In this document: positions 38,001-49,900 of the stretch, one piece after another
Position numbering within the stretch: position 1 is the first letter of the stretch
How the letters are laid out: each line of letters starts with the position of its first letter
NCBI RefSeq assembly: GCF_018143015.1
Contig: NC_054742.1
Location: forward strand, 55,251,195 to 55,315,194
Direction: 5' to 3'
Length of the DNA: 64,000 nt
Source: Lytechinus variegatus
Lineage: Eukaryota; Echinodermata; Echinoidea; Temnopleuroida; Toxopneustidae
The notes under the pieces: model-generated
Databases searched by the model: none
Seen by the model: the letters and a program-made list of their open reading frames with translations, nothing else
Told to the model about the DNA's origin: nothing
Program-made: the position numbers and the translations under genes

Positions 38001-39710
38001 CAATATATAATGAAGCAGAGACTACAATAAAATTGATAACTCTAACCTTTCGCAAGTTATGTGGTAATTTTCTTGCTAACACAATGCATTGCAAACGACA
38101 TAGCCTCCTGCCTGTGTGTGGCAGGCTTCTAGCTAAGCATGTAGGTAGGATCGGACAGATTCTCAATGGTGCAAATAATCTCACGTGATAAACAGTTTTT
38201 ACACAAAATTGGCGGAAATATTCATAATCATATGATGGATTCTCATAATTACTGATTTGGAAATGTAATCAGACGACCAGTTATTGAGTTTTCATAACTA
38301 CATCTAGTTGTTTCAACTTTCATTTAGAGTCTTGTGATTGGTCTGAACTTATAATGGGATGGGAGAGATGCCAGTGTATGATGTCGAAATGTTTCACCTA
38401 ATTATTAAGTTTGACAATGTTTTTTTCACTTTGAAATTTTATTCATTTCTAAAACATTTCAGTTTTTAAATTCTAAAGATACATAAAAATCAACAAATAT
38501 CATGATTTTTGTTTAATGATTAGATTGTCTTTGTTTGCTTGAAGTTTGAACTTTTGTCCTCTTTCTTTCTTTTCTATCCTTTTCTTCACCCTTCTATCCT
38601 TCCTGATTGTCCTTTTTTGCTCCATCTATCTTTATTTCCTATCTTTCTATCTCTGTTTATTTTTCTTTCTTTTCTTTTTTTCTTAACTTTGTTTTTCTTT
38701 ATTTCATTTAATTCTTTTTCCCTTAAACTTTAATTTGCTTCCTTCTCCCTTCCTCTCCTTATTCTTTTCTTTCTTCCTCTCCTTTTTAATCATTCTCTCC
38801 TCCATTCTTTCCTCCCTCCCTTTAATCCTTCCATATTTTATACTTTCCTTCTAATTCTTTTCCCTTATTCTTTCTTACCCTTCCTTCCTCGATCCCTCCC
38901 TTTCGTGTTGTTCTGCTTTCTTTGTTTATTTCTTTCAAAGAATAAGCTACATTTTCTTTCCTTCTCCTTATATCTTCCTTCTTTACCTTTCTCTCCTTTA
39001 TTTCTTCTTTCACACATTTATTCATTTTCCTTTCCTTTCTTTGTCCTTCTTTCTATATTCTTTTCAAATCATGATAGAAACCTTTTTCTCTCCTTTATTC
39101 TTTCTTTCATCCTCCTTTCATTCTAACTTTCTTTAATTTTTCTTTCTTCTCAATTCATCTCTTTTCTTTTGTCTAGTTTTTCTCCTTCATTCTTTCGTTC
39201 ATTCTCCCTTCCAATTCTTGAATCTGGCTTGCTCCATCCGCTCGTGCAGCGTGCTTCAATTTTCAATTGTCCCATATTTCATTTTGTGAAATCTGGTCAC
39301 CCTGAATACACCAGAGCTCCCTGGGTTAGATGGTAATATGAACCCTGGCTTGTCACAAACTTGAGTGGACATGATGATCATGATGATGGGTGGAAAATAT
39401 GGAGCATTTCAAATATTTTATTCATAATGATATCCTGTCAATTCAAATTTCTACTCACGCTTTACTCCACCCATCCCCTCTCAGCTCCGCCCCTGTCACC
39501 CACTCAGATCAAATCCCAATACTAAATAGAGGTCTCACTTTACACGGCACTTCATTTTCAAGGAATCCCCAGAGTCAAACATGACACAAAAATTAATGTA
39601 TGGGACACTCACCATGACGCATTGAAATCAACAACGACAAGTTTTTGATTTGCACTGTCAACTTTTGGCTGAAATTGCGAATCTTCTTCAATAACATGGA
39701 CAGCTGCCAT
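29064..39710 (-). CDS. TXNL1: Thioredoxin-like protein 1 (thioredoxin plus PITH domain)
   Basis: Eight coding exons: 39710-39613, 34780-34684, 33953-33783, 32914-32792, 31390-31230, 30620-30545, 30131-30027, 29093-29064 (861 nt, 286 aa; human TXNL1 is 289 aa). All splice borders and phases agree. Residues 1-108 form a thioredoxin fold with active site [16 protein letters not shown] and the cis-proline loop [12 protein letters not shown]. Residues about 127-286 form the PITH domain ([49 protein letters not shown]) ending [13 protein letters not shown]1/TRP32 is known as a cytosolic and nuclear redox protein that binds the 26S proteasome. Both active-site cysteines are present. Intron 1 (34781-39612) is swollen by two transposons. 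Convergent with GTF2E2. Confidence 0.97.
29690..29957 (-). mobile_element. tRNA-derived SINE, second family
   Basis: On the minus strand the tRNA-like head reads 'gtggtccagtggttagagca' (A box) and then 'ggttgtgagtttgaatcc' (B box). A unique body follows ('ttggttatatactagcttgg'; 'aggaactcg' reads 'cgagttcct') and it ends in a CAAA-type tail at the low-coordinate end. A 3' fragment recurs at about 63650-63715 ('gaggtaactcccgtagaac'). It sits about 70 bp from TXNL1 exon 7. Confidence 0.8.
32118..32549. mobile_element. 432-bp hairpin MITE in a TXNL1 intron
   Basis: The two halves are inverted copies nearly throughout, from outer 'gaattcacaaaagtggtttt' / 'aaaaccacctttgtgaattc' through 'ataaattacgcttaattt' and 'ttgacaccttttaccatgg' to a small loop near 32325. 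The single strand could form a hairpin of about 200 bp. A 3-bp ATT flanks both sides. It lies between TXNL1 exons 5 and 4. Confidence 0.88.
33957..34273 (-). mobile_element. tRNA-derived SINE abutting TXNL1 exon 3
   Basis: Same family as 18209-18485, in reverse orientation. The head reads 'ttatgactcagtggttaag' (A box) and 'ggttcggagttcaaatccc' (B box), then 'ccggtagggaggaataac' and 'cagggtagccatgcttaagc', with an ATT-repeat tail. The tail ends 3-4 bases before the TXNL1 exon 3 acceptor (AG at 33954-33955). Confidence 0.88.
35536..37589. mobile_element. 2.05-kb terminal-inverted-repeat element with 11-bp flanking duplication
   Basis: The ends are rich in inverted 'ataccggtattagtaat' / 'tagtaataccggtattg' motifs with outer 'agcttgttcg' / 'cgaaaaagctta'. 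The direct repeat GATGAGAGTGA lies immediately outside both ends (35525-35535 and 37590-37600) and is a convincing target-site duplication, possibly 8 bp plus chance extension, as in hAT elements. No transposase was recognised. It contains a 126-bp-period internal duplication ('gacagacaaaccacagggat' at 36129 and 36255). It lies in TXNL1 intron 1. Confidence 0.8.
37846..39304. mobile_element. Non-autonomous hAT transposon, CAGGGTGACCAGA ends
   Basis: Terminal inverted repeats CAGGGTGACCAGA and TCTGGTCACCCTG, with an 8-bp target duplication AATACACT (37838-37845) and AATACACC (39305-39312), 7 of 8 identical. 'cccatattt' recurs just inside both ends. This end sequence and duplication length are typical of hAT elements. 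The interior from about 38540 to 39220 is nearly all pyrimidine on the plus strand. No transposase frame was seen. It lies in TXNL1 intron 1. Confidence 0.9.
38540..39220. repeat. Pyrimidine-only low-complexity tract
   Basis: About 680 bp of TTCC/CTTT/TCTT text with few purines on the plus strand, inside the hAT element at 37846-39304. Poly-Phe/Leu/Ser and complementary Lys/Glu/Arg reading frames here are artefacts of composition. Confidence 0.9.
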
Positions 39711-41084
39711 TTTAACATAAGTTCTCTCCTCAAATATACGAGGAAACCAAGGTTTGAAGTTCAGAAGAGGAGACGTAGTACAGCGTGAAATACCCAAGGA
39801 TTACTCCCTCCGAATTGCCAATTCCAGCTATCGCAAGCTAGTGTTGCCGAAACATCCAAACGGATAAAGAAAAAAAATCATTGTGATTGTCATCACACAT
39901 TTTGTGATTATACTAGTTCGGTACTTAGGAAATTTATCGTACCAAAGGTTAAGAGACAATGATTTGATTTTCTACGATATTCTAGAAAACACATCAAGAA
40001 ATCCTGACTAGTTACTATTATAACAAACCTGTGAACGGTCTAAATACTTCTAACCATGAACTTTGAAAGTGGGTCCTATATCAACGGCAAAATGCCTTTT
40101 AAAACTTTTGAATAAAGGCTTAGAACAACAAAGGCATAAAAGAAAGACGTTCTACATGCTCAGAGAGAAGCACAATGAACTAACAATTTTGAAGGGGCCA
40201 AACATACTGTATAGTGGGGCAAAAATTCTACAAAGTTGCAACTTGGATATCATATAAGCCGAGTGAAGAGACTTGATTTTTTTATTACCTTATCTAATTT
40301 GGGAAATATTGATATAATACTCAGAGAAAGGTATCATATTTCACAATTTTCATTTTCTTACTTTGTTTTTCTTATTTCTTTCTTTCTTAGTTGAGAAACT
40401 TTCTTGGCGCCCTAATCATGTCACAGCCCCTTGATTTAGGCTCATCCGTAAGCAATAATTAGATGGCTATATTGCAATGAAATTGACGAAATATAGTTTA
40501 TGGCTTTGTCAAATATAACTTCTTCTTTTTTCTGATGTTCTATTGAAATGTATAATAATTGTTCATGTTACTTTGTCTTGTATAAATTTTGAGCTATAGT
40601 GTTTTATTTATGAATAGAAAATGAATACTAAATTGAAATGAATGATTAAAATGAAAATATTCATGTCACTTTATCAAACTATTTCAGCTCACGGCATACA
40701 TTGCTCTCTCATCAAGAGAGATGCGCCCCGTTCACATGGAGGTCTTTGGTCTGGATATAAAAATAATTTGGCAATCATATTATTTCATTATTAATGAGAG
40801 ACGTATCCTCTTCATGAATTCTTGCAAACCAGACAATATCTAGGCCAGCAGTGGCGTACCGTGGGTCAGCCATGGGGGGGGGGCACCAGCAATTTTTTTT
40901 GTAACTTGGAGAACTGTTACGGACTGTACGTGCCATTAAACGGATATGTATCTCACTGATCTGGGAGCTAAAGAAGGGACATTATAGTCAAATTTTTGTA
41001 ATAATGATACATACCTGACTCACAAAACAGGCAATATCAGAGCGAAACGCGAGATTAATTTTCAGTTATATATACCCCAAGCAG

Positions 41085-42327
41085 CAGGGGCGGATCCAGC
41101 TTTCGCCAATAGGGGGGGCCGAAAAATATTTTGATCAACATATTTCTCGATTGGCCGCTACAATCTGGCTTTTTTTGTTGGTTTTTCAGGGGGTAGTACT
41201 AACTAAAGACTGAAGTTTTAATTATATGTTAATTTTCATTGCTATAAACAATATACGGTATCTCATGTGGTCTTAATATCTTAATATATAATGCGAGCGC
41301 GAAGCGCGAGCTAAAAATCTTTGATATTTTATATCCTTAGAACTGAATATTCAGAGCAGTTTTTATAATCATGAACAAAGATAAGTATCCAACTAAACAA
41401 TGCGAGCGCGAAGCGCGAGCCGAAATTTTATCATATAGTAATGCCATGGTCACATTTGTTCTACGGCGGCCGTACGGCGAGTCGAAAACAGCCGTTTTAA
41501 CATTTTTTGTCCAACTACATATAGGTGGTTTGAATCAAAATTGATAAAACGGCTGTTTTCGACTCGCCGTACGGCCGCCGTAGAACAAATGTGACCATGG
41601 TATAACGTGAAAAGTGACTCAATTAGGAACTGTTTAGTGATTAATGAAGAGGACACAAGTATCACCAATCAAATAATGAGAGTGCGAAGCGCGAGTTCAA
41701 AATTTCTGATATTCCGACCTGAAAAAAATGAACAGTCTTAGCGCGTTTTTATTTAAATAAACAAGCTGTGTGTCTCAAACAATTAAATGCGAGATAAAGG
41801 AGCATTTTGACAAATTTGGGTAAGAATTTCCAAAGAGCATAGGTTTCTCACAAATCAAACAATACGAGCGCGCAGCGCGAGCTGAACCTTTTGATACACA
41901 TCAACAATTTGTGTAAATCAAACAAAATAATGAAAGCTTGATGTGCGAGCTAAAAAAATGTGTGCAAATTGATATCAGAACTGGATATATTGTATATTGT
42001 ACATGTATATATATTTGTTATATATTAGTGTCATTTAACCCTCTTGAATGGGATTCATTACACAGGCAATGCGAGCGCGAAGCGCGAGCGAAAAATTTTA
42101 TATCAAGTCTATTTTCCAATTCTTCCCCTTACCTTTTTTTGGTTTTCTTTCGGGGTCGGGCCGGCCCTTACGAGGCTGTAAATTACACATCATGGGGTAA
42201 AATACCTCTTTCTTACTTTTCTTTCTGTTTTTCGTAGTTTCTATCAAGGTAAAGAGTACACTTTTTCTGCAGGTTGTCAAAAAATAGGGGGGGCCGGGGC
42301 CGGCTCGGCCCCCTCCTGGATCCGCCC
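41085..42327. mobile_element. Nested non-autonomous hAT element, CAGGGGCGGATCCAG ends
   Basis: The left end is CAGGGGCGGATCCAG and the right end CTGGATCCGCCC, with a perfect 8-bp duplication CCAAGCAG at 41077-41084 and 42328-42335. Internally it carries repeated 'atgcgagcgcgaagcgcga' motifs (about 41290, 41400, 41685, 41870, 42070) and a third, smaller inverted-repeat element at 41444-41600. Confidence 0.92.
41444..41600. mobile_element. 157-bp palindromic MITE nested in a hAT element
   Basis: Arms of about 63 bp are exact inverted copies from 'ccatggtcacatttgttcta' inward through 'cggccgtacggcgagtcg' to 'aacagccgtttta', with a loop of about 30 bp. Flanking TA/TAA is compatible with a TA target. 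It is far GC-richer than its host. Confidence 0.92.
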
Positions 42328-43908
42328 CCAAGCAGGGACATTTTGAGAACTATTTTTTAGGAATTCGTGAAGAGCACATAATCACCAGAGTCATCTGATG
42401 ATTTTTGTTACAGAATTACACCTAAACAAATGGAGCACTTTTTTGTAGTCATTGTAATCATGATACGTATCTCATTAATCAAATGCTGTGAGCTGAAAAT
42501 TTTTCAAATGCAGACCTGAAGAGGGGCGTTAATGCTTGTTTGTAGAAATTCACCAAGACCAAACATATTTCAGTATGCGAAGCGAGAGCTGAGTTTTTTT
42601 TCCAGAAAAAGGAAAATTTTAAGGACTGTTTTTAGGAATTCATGAAGAGCAGACATATCTCACGAATCTACTAATGCGAACGTAAAGCACTGACTGGAAA
42701 TATTTTATATTGAGACCTTAAAATGTGGCAATCACTTTAAGTAGCTATGAAAATGAAGCATAATAATCACTACATAAAACAATCATAACTCGAGGTGCGA
42801 GGAAATATATTTGATGTATATTGACTTGAAAACGGAATGGATACAAGAGGATTATTATGTAGTTTATTGAATAGGCAATGCGACATCCAGGAATATATAG
42901 TATCATATAATAAAATATAATATAGCATGATATTATAGGGTAATATGATATAATATAATAAATAATGTGATATAATTTCTTCTTCCCCACTACGTTTCTC
43001 TTTTTATCCTTTTTCTCCTTTCTCCCTTTTTTGCCCCCCCCCCCCAATAGTTACGCCACTATATAATAGGCTGGTATAATTATATCAAAACAATTCACCT
43101 TACTCTTTGCACTCGGAGCCGCGTGGTTCGCATCTTTACAAAAAAAGCCATTACAAAACGCTATATTCTATTTTCATGAAAGGCATGGCATATAAAAATG
43201 TATCAGATCGCGCTTGGTCTTATTCATTATAGGCCTTATCTTGATTTTAAAGTAATGTCAAAATTAACCAAAACTTCAGTCTCAGGAATACCCCCACCCC
43301 GAAAAAAGACGATAATTAAGTCAACCTTTAGCTCCTCCCTCTTTGTGTAAAAGCTGGACTCGCCCCTGCCCGTATGGGATGGGAAGCAAGCGCATCACAT
43401 GACCCCCATCTCCTCGTTAAAATGATGTGGGGGGGGGGGTCCCGTGTCCCGTATGCATATAAGGAATTAATATTTTCTGTGAAGAGCGAACCATTAACAG
43501 ATTTGTAGATATAGGTAGATAGCGATCAATATCACATCCCAATTTAGCCAGCTCAAGAATCGCCATCACTTAATTCGCCTCCAAAACCTCAGAGTATCCA
43601 CGACCACGATGAATCTACAAAGTGGATTGGGCTCAGTTCACTCACTTTCCCGCCAATACGTCATTAAAAGCGTCATTACATGATCGTAGTCGTAATTAAC
43701 ATCATGCACGCGTTTGATCAGAGTGATGGTTTAATCAAATAGTAGCCTTGACTCTCAGTGTCAGTGTACAATGCGGATCGTTGTAAATTCTGAAACGGTA
43801 AAGTAAAAAAAATAATCATTTAGAAGTTCATTTCTAGACTGAGCTGACTCTACGTGTCTTCTGCTTCTCTGCTTACATATGAAATGTAGACTAAAAATTG
43901 ACGCAACA

Positions 43909-43963
43909 ATGAAGAGGATATTAAATCTTGTTATATTTATCAGTATCAACACGACATGGACAT
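43909..43963 (+). CDS. Lectin gene exon 1: signal peptide
   Basis: Encodes MKRILNLVIFISINTTWT, a basic start followed by a hydrophobic core, and ends in phase 1 at the strong donor 'gtaagta'. Start choice: the first ATG giving a signal peptide that splices in phase with exon 2. The nearest exon is almost 10 kb away, so membership of this gene is inferred from phase and function. Confidence 0.7.
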
Positions 43964-46900
43964 GTAAGTAATTCGCATTTACATTTACTCGGTAGTTGTG
44001 GAATAAAATGTGGCTCACTGATTAATGATAATTATTGATGTCGAAGCATGATGTTGACGTTTGATGGCAAAAATAATCAGGTCCTAGGTCCAGATATAAG
44101 ATATATAGGCCCAGGTTCGTTTATAAGATGTAAGATTGTTATGGTGATGAGAAATGGGAAGGACAGGAAGGAGAAAATTCATTTTTTGTTAAGGGCGTTT
44201 CCATAACTGACAAATTTGCTATGTTTAGCTTTCCCCAAAATTTGGGTTAAAAAATGAAATTATTTTGTTCCTTTTATGTAACTATAATATGCTCTGTAAG
44301 AGAATTTTTAACTAAATATTTTCTGCATTCATGGATACAAATATCGGGGAAGGTTATTCATACTGAATTATCAAGGAGTTACAGAAGTGGATCTAGAGGG
44401 GGGACTGGGGGGGTTGCAACCCCCCCCCCCCCCCAAAAAAAAAAAAAAAAAAAAAAAAATCCGGGGACCATTTTTTAAAATCTTATCTTTTTTTTAACTT
44501 ATAATTTTATTTTATTCTATTTCTATGTATTTATTTCATGTATTATTATTATTATACCAAAAATAGTGGTGTTTTAGATGCAAGAAAACGCCATTTTCAC
44601 ACACAGATTTTCAAAAATTTTCCCTACTGTGGGAGGGGGACACCCCCCTCTCACACCCTCCCCTCGCTTACTCCGCTCGCTTGGACTCGGTCGCTACGCT
44701 CCCTCACATACCACCCCAACCCCTCCCCCTTTATAAAAAGCTGGATCCGCCCCTGAGTTACTGATAATGAAGGATTAAAATATATTAATTAATTTGACAG
44801 TGCTCAAAAGTACAAGAAAGAGGCGTTTATAAAGTCATCCACTATTGATATGTATATTTGTTGCTAGAATTAAAAATGATAATATTGTTGGTAAAATGTA
44901 AATAATGTAAGTTGGTGGTTGTTGTCAGTGGTCTTGGTCATTTGGTGATAAGCCTGCGTAATGATTGCTCTTGGTGGTGGTGGTGGAGTCGGTGGTAGAG
45001 ATGTTGTACGGTACCTATGCATTGGTGGTGGTGGTGGTGGCGGCGGTGGCGGTGTTGTCGTTGGTGGTAGGGGCAGTTTTGTTTCATGGTTATGGCGATT
45101 GTGGCGCATATAGTGCCTGTGGTTCTCGCATTCATTGAGATAACGATGAAAGTGGTCCGGTCTACTTGCTGATCGTCAGTAATACAGTCAGCTTATTTTC
45201 CGGGCTTTTTTTCCCGACCTGTGAAAATAGCCAATGGAACTCATCTTCTGGAAGGATGATATCAACAATATAATTTAGCAAATTTTTCCCCAATTCATAT
45301 TTCCCAAAGTTTCCATGGAAATTAAAATTTCCGTGCAGGAGTTATGATACCGTTACCAAATTTAAAAAAAAAAACACGATTATTTTGGAGCCTTAATTCA
45401 AGTAGGCCTACTTTTATATGAGAAAAATTGCTCTTTCCCGCAAGCTTTTAAAATCCATTTTTTTTGGGGGGGGCAAGTGCCCCAAGACCCTATCTCTACG
45501 CCACTTGGACTAGATCCGCTCATATCTTACAATATCCATTCCTCATCTTCATATTTGGTACAGGAGCACTCTTAAAAATAAAACTGTAAAATAAACAGTA
45601 ATTATTACTGGCAGCTGGGACTCACAAAGCGTATGAACTGTTAAATTACGATTAATTGTAATGCAAAAATACTGAATAACAGTAAAAAAATAAATCATTC
45701 ATTTAACATGAAAATCGCCGTTATGATCCGCATGCACATTACAATCAACGTAAAAACACGACTTGTAGGGATTTTTACAAAGATTATTTTTTTTTACTTT
45801 GTTTTACCTTTACATTGTAATTCTACGTTACATATCACTGCATAAATACGTTTGGTTTGTCGTCTGTTTTTATCCTGTAAAGTTACGATTTTTTGTAAAA
45901 TTACTAATATTTTAATAGTGAGGATGCAAGGGCTTTGGGCTTATAGTTGGTTCTTATAGATACACAGTTTAGTTGAAAAAAGTTACAACTGGTATTTCTT
46001 CCTTTCGGCGATTTTCAATTTATTTTTTTATTTTTTCCTTTCTGTTATTTCTTTCTTTCTCAGTTTATTTCCTAATTGTCATATCCCTATGTTTTATTTC
46101 TTCCCCTTTAAAATTTTTGCTTATATCTGAATTACTGAATGGGATAAGCCATTAGCATGTTAACGAGGCCAATTGGTTTGTTTTCTCCACTTCGCTACTA
46201 CATCAACTTTTGCTCATGGACGGAGGCTCTCTCTTTTAAATTTCCTCTTCTCTTTTCTTCTTTTTTGTTACCCTTCTTCCTTTACCTTCTTTTTCTTTTC
46301 TATTTCTCTCTGTTGTTTCTTCATTCCCCTTTCCATTTACTGTATTTTGCTTATATTTCTTTCTTTCCCGCCTTCCTTTTCTTTCCCGCCTTCCTTTTCT
46401 TTCCCTTCTCGCTAGGCAATCACTTTCTTCTCGTTATCTTGTTCCCCCTTCTTTTATACCTTCTCTGTTTTGGGGGAGGGGTGGGGGGGGGTGCAAGGCC
46501 CTTCTCCCCCTAGGATCCGCCCCAGGATGTCAATGAAAAATATCTGAGAAGCTAGATTACACAATGCAATCCTTAAGTGGTGTTTATGGGCCTACTACAT
46601 CTTCGAGGCAATACATATATGCTTATTTCCTAAACGATATCAACCGTGTCCTTTCATCGCGTGGACTGTAAATTAAAACTATTGTTAATAAATTAAACTA
46701 TTCTTTGACGAGGATTAGATGTTAGTCAATCAGCTTGATTGAAAATGTAATCTACTATCGTTATTATCATCCACTGGTCGAAACGAATTTCAATGACGCG
46801 GAACCTTGGGGTGGATTAAAATATGGAAAACAATTCGAGGCTGGTCGGTATAAACTTTTGATAATTTGATTAGAAAACTTGTCAATTTTGTTATTGCAAA

Positions 46901-49900
46901 CTCACCTTCATTTATTTGTTTTGTATCTCATCTTCTGTCTTATGTCCGGACTTAAGTTTCTGCCATTAAATTTGATGAATAGGTGAATTTATGCAGCAGC
47001 CGCAGAACTGGAGACACGGGGGGGGGGGCATCCCCCACATATTATTTCAGTAATCATGTATGTAAAAAAACATGTAACAGCCTGACTATTGATTTTATGT
47101 GCGTTAAACAACTCACCCCACCTCCGCCATTCCCAAAACCGTTCTACGGCGGCTGGAGTAAACTCACACAAAGTCAGCTTAAACTTATACAAGACTGTCA
47201 ATTTTCTCCTTTTTCGGGAGGGGGGGGGGGTGGGGGTAAAGTACTAAGATTGGAAAATGAAAGTTGGTTATCACTGAATAAGATCAGGATTTTCTGTTTG
47301 AAACTAAAATAAAACGAAACGAAAAAAATTTGGATGAAAAAAGTTGGATGATTTCATCTGTCTGTTGGTATTGTACGAAAATGCCTGTCAAAATAAGTCC
47401 CGCTGCAGGGGCGGATCCAGGGGGCCGGGCCCCCCCCCCCCCCCCCCCCGATACGGTTATGCGCTGGGAGGTTAACAGCAGTTTCGTCCTTATTCGGAGC
47501 TGACAGAGTCAAGGACTACACTGCTGTCTTGATTCATTTCGACCAAGATTTCTTGGTTGTTTATTGTCATGAAAGGCCATACATTTTCTATGTTCTTGAA
47601 TCCGTCGAAAATTACCTATTATATTCCAATCGCACTGTCAATTTGCTATAGATATCGTGATAATGTAATAATAATGTGTCTTTTGCATGGTAGTCTCTTT
47701 AGTGCATATTTTAAAGTTGAAATGCAAGAGATGGAAGAAAACGTGGCCCCAGAGACATAAATATAAGAAAAATAAACAGTCACTTATGATTGTTCACAGT
47801 TTAGCTGTAAGAAAAAAAAATTGATGGATATAAAGATTACACCCTAAAAAAGAAATGTTAACTAAACATTTGAAAGGTTGGAGGAGTGACAAAATTTTCT
47901 AAATATTGCAGTTACCACTTTAAATGGTTCTACTCAACACTTAAAATGTTGGATTCAGCTTTATACAAGGTTGGATGTAACATTTCGGAAAGGTTGTCTC
48001 TCCTCCAACCTTTGAAATGTTGATTTAACATTCGAATTTTTAGAGAGTAAAAGAGCGAAGCGGTCAAAACGGATGCACAACCTCCACAATGTCTTAATTT
48101 GCAAGTGTGAATACAAGTGATGTATCAATAAATTGTTAAGACAATTGATTTTTATTGTCAAACATTTTCTGCTATCATGCCTATTTTCAGAATTTTGATT
48201 AATTTAATGATATTTTTAGGGGGTGAATAATGACGTGATTGTATTTTGAATGGTATTTATTTCGAGCTTTTTCAGGAAAATATAACAGAGAATCACATAT
48301 ACATGTATATAATTATTGTTCAAAAGATGAATTCATTATAATACTATATACTGTTTAGCAATTTCAACTTCCACAAGTAGTAACAATTCAAATAAGGCAT
48401 ACAGGTATAAAAGAAAATATATTTGTTTGATATATGCATTAAAGAATAATTTACACACCATTCAACATTATCACCCCCCCCCCCCCCCGAATTAAAGAAA
48501 ATTTTCATGTTTTTTTTTTCGTTTATCAAATAGGCTTGTATGAAAATGCTATTATCATAATTGATAACAACATGTACAAGAGCATTATTAATTAATGTGA
48601 CCCTCACCCATTGTAAGAAAGAGGCTAATTTGATGTACAATTCATTATGATGCAACTAAAGTTTTCCCATATCAGATATGAGAGGGGATTGATTGTTTAA
48701 ATATCTATTGTGTGATTATTTACCTTGTATATTCATCAAATCCTAATTTACATCTATTGACAGCTTGTACCCAGAATTATGAATAGATTTCGTCTGATGA
48801 ATTACCGGATAACGGTCAAGATAATATCTTATTAATCAGGTTGATTAGATTTGTCCATTGCATTGTTAGATAGTCATGAAGAGAATTCATTGATCTAGTT
48901 ATAACATGCAAGGCGATTTGATTTCATGCGGGGTGTGGGGACTTTGGTTGACAGGGAATTTAATCCAAGCGAAAGGGGGATCTATCAATGTTTTCTGACT
49001 GAAATAGTGAAGATTCGATCGCAGTCACTACTCTACATTGCGGAAAAGCGATTGTGATTCATTCTTGAAAGAATGAAGGCACTCAAGAAAAAAAAACACT
49101 TGGTGTTAAACACCACACGTCATTGGCAAGTGTACTCTTAAACAATGTCTTAAAGATAAAGACATGATAACATCCTGTATAAACAATTAAACTAAAATAA
49201 AAAAAATTCTCGCTTTGAACTTCTCGTAGTGTCCATCGTCTGAAGCAAAAGTCTGACTAGCATACACGTTCTCTGCTAAAGGATGCTTCATATCCTTTCA
49301 TATAGCTTAGTCATCTATACAGCATTCTTCTAATTGATATGATTAAAATAAAAATCACTAATTACAAATCGACAACAGACTCAAAACATGATACCGGAAG
49401 TTATACAGCAATAATGTAGTCTACAGACACAGACCCTTGGTTTTCTCAATTCGCATAGTGCATAATGTAGAGTCTGAAATAGTGAGACTAAATTCACTAT
49501 GTACTGTGGCTGACTCTACCATTATTTAACACAGACAGAACTATTGGCGTCTAGTCTTTACTCTAGACCTGCTATCGGTTGAAGAGTCATATATGAGTCT
49601 ATATGCTTGCAGACTAGCAGTAATGCCGCAGTCCCACCGACTCCAGACTCATCAAAGCTATAAATTAGGTATTCCAAAGGGCATATAATAATCGGTTTGG
49701 AGTCGGTTTGTTCATGTGACAGTAGCACGGAGGGCAAGGTCGTTTCGTTGAATAAATGTATATAGGAAAAGTCAGTCGTGACGTCACGACGCTATTATGG
49801 CATACGCCTGTAACAGAAGGAGTGGCGAATAGCACCGGTAGGGTGAGGGCCATGGCTTCCTCCTTTAAGCTAAGATTTATGTAGTATGATATTCGGGATG

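Larger units (their letters stand above)
40849..43061. mobile_element. Outer hAT-like element, CAGTGGCGTA ends
   Basis: The left end CAGTGGCGTACC and the right end 'gttacgccact' are inverted, and each is followed inward by a G-run or C-run. A clean 8-bp duplication was not found (left flank TAGGCCAG; 'taggctgg' occurs 7 bp past the right end). The interior contains a second transposon and repeated 'gcgaagcg' motifs. Confidence 0.6.

Noticed and set aside
38539..39126. Phe/Leu/Ser-rich plus-strand and Lys/Glu-rich minus-strand frames
   Set aside because: Compositional artefacts of the pyrimidine tract in the hAT element.
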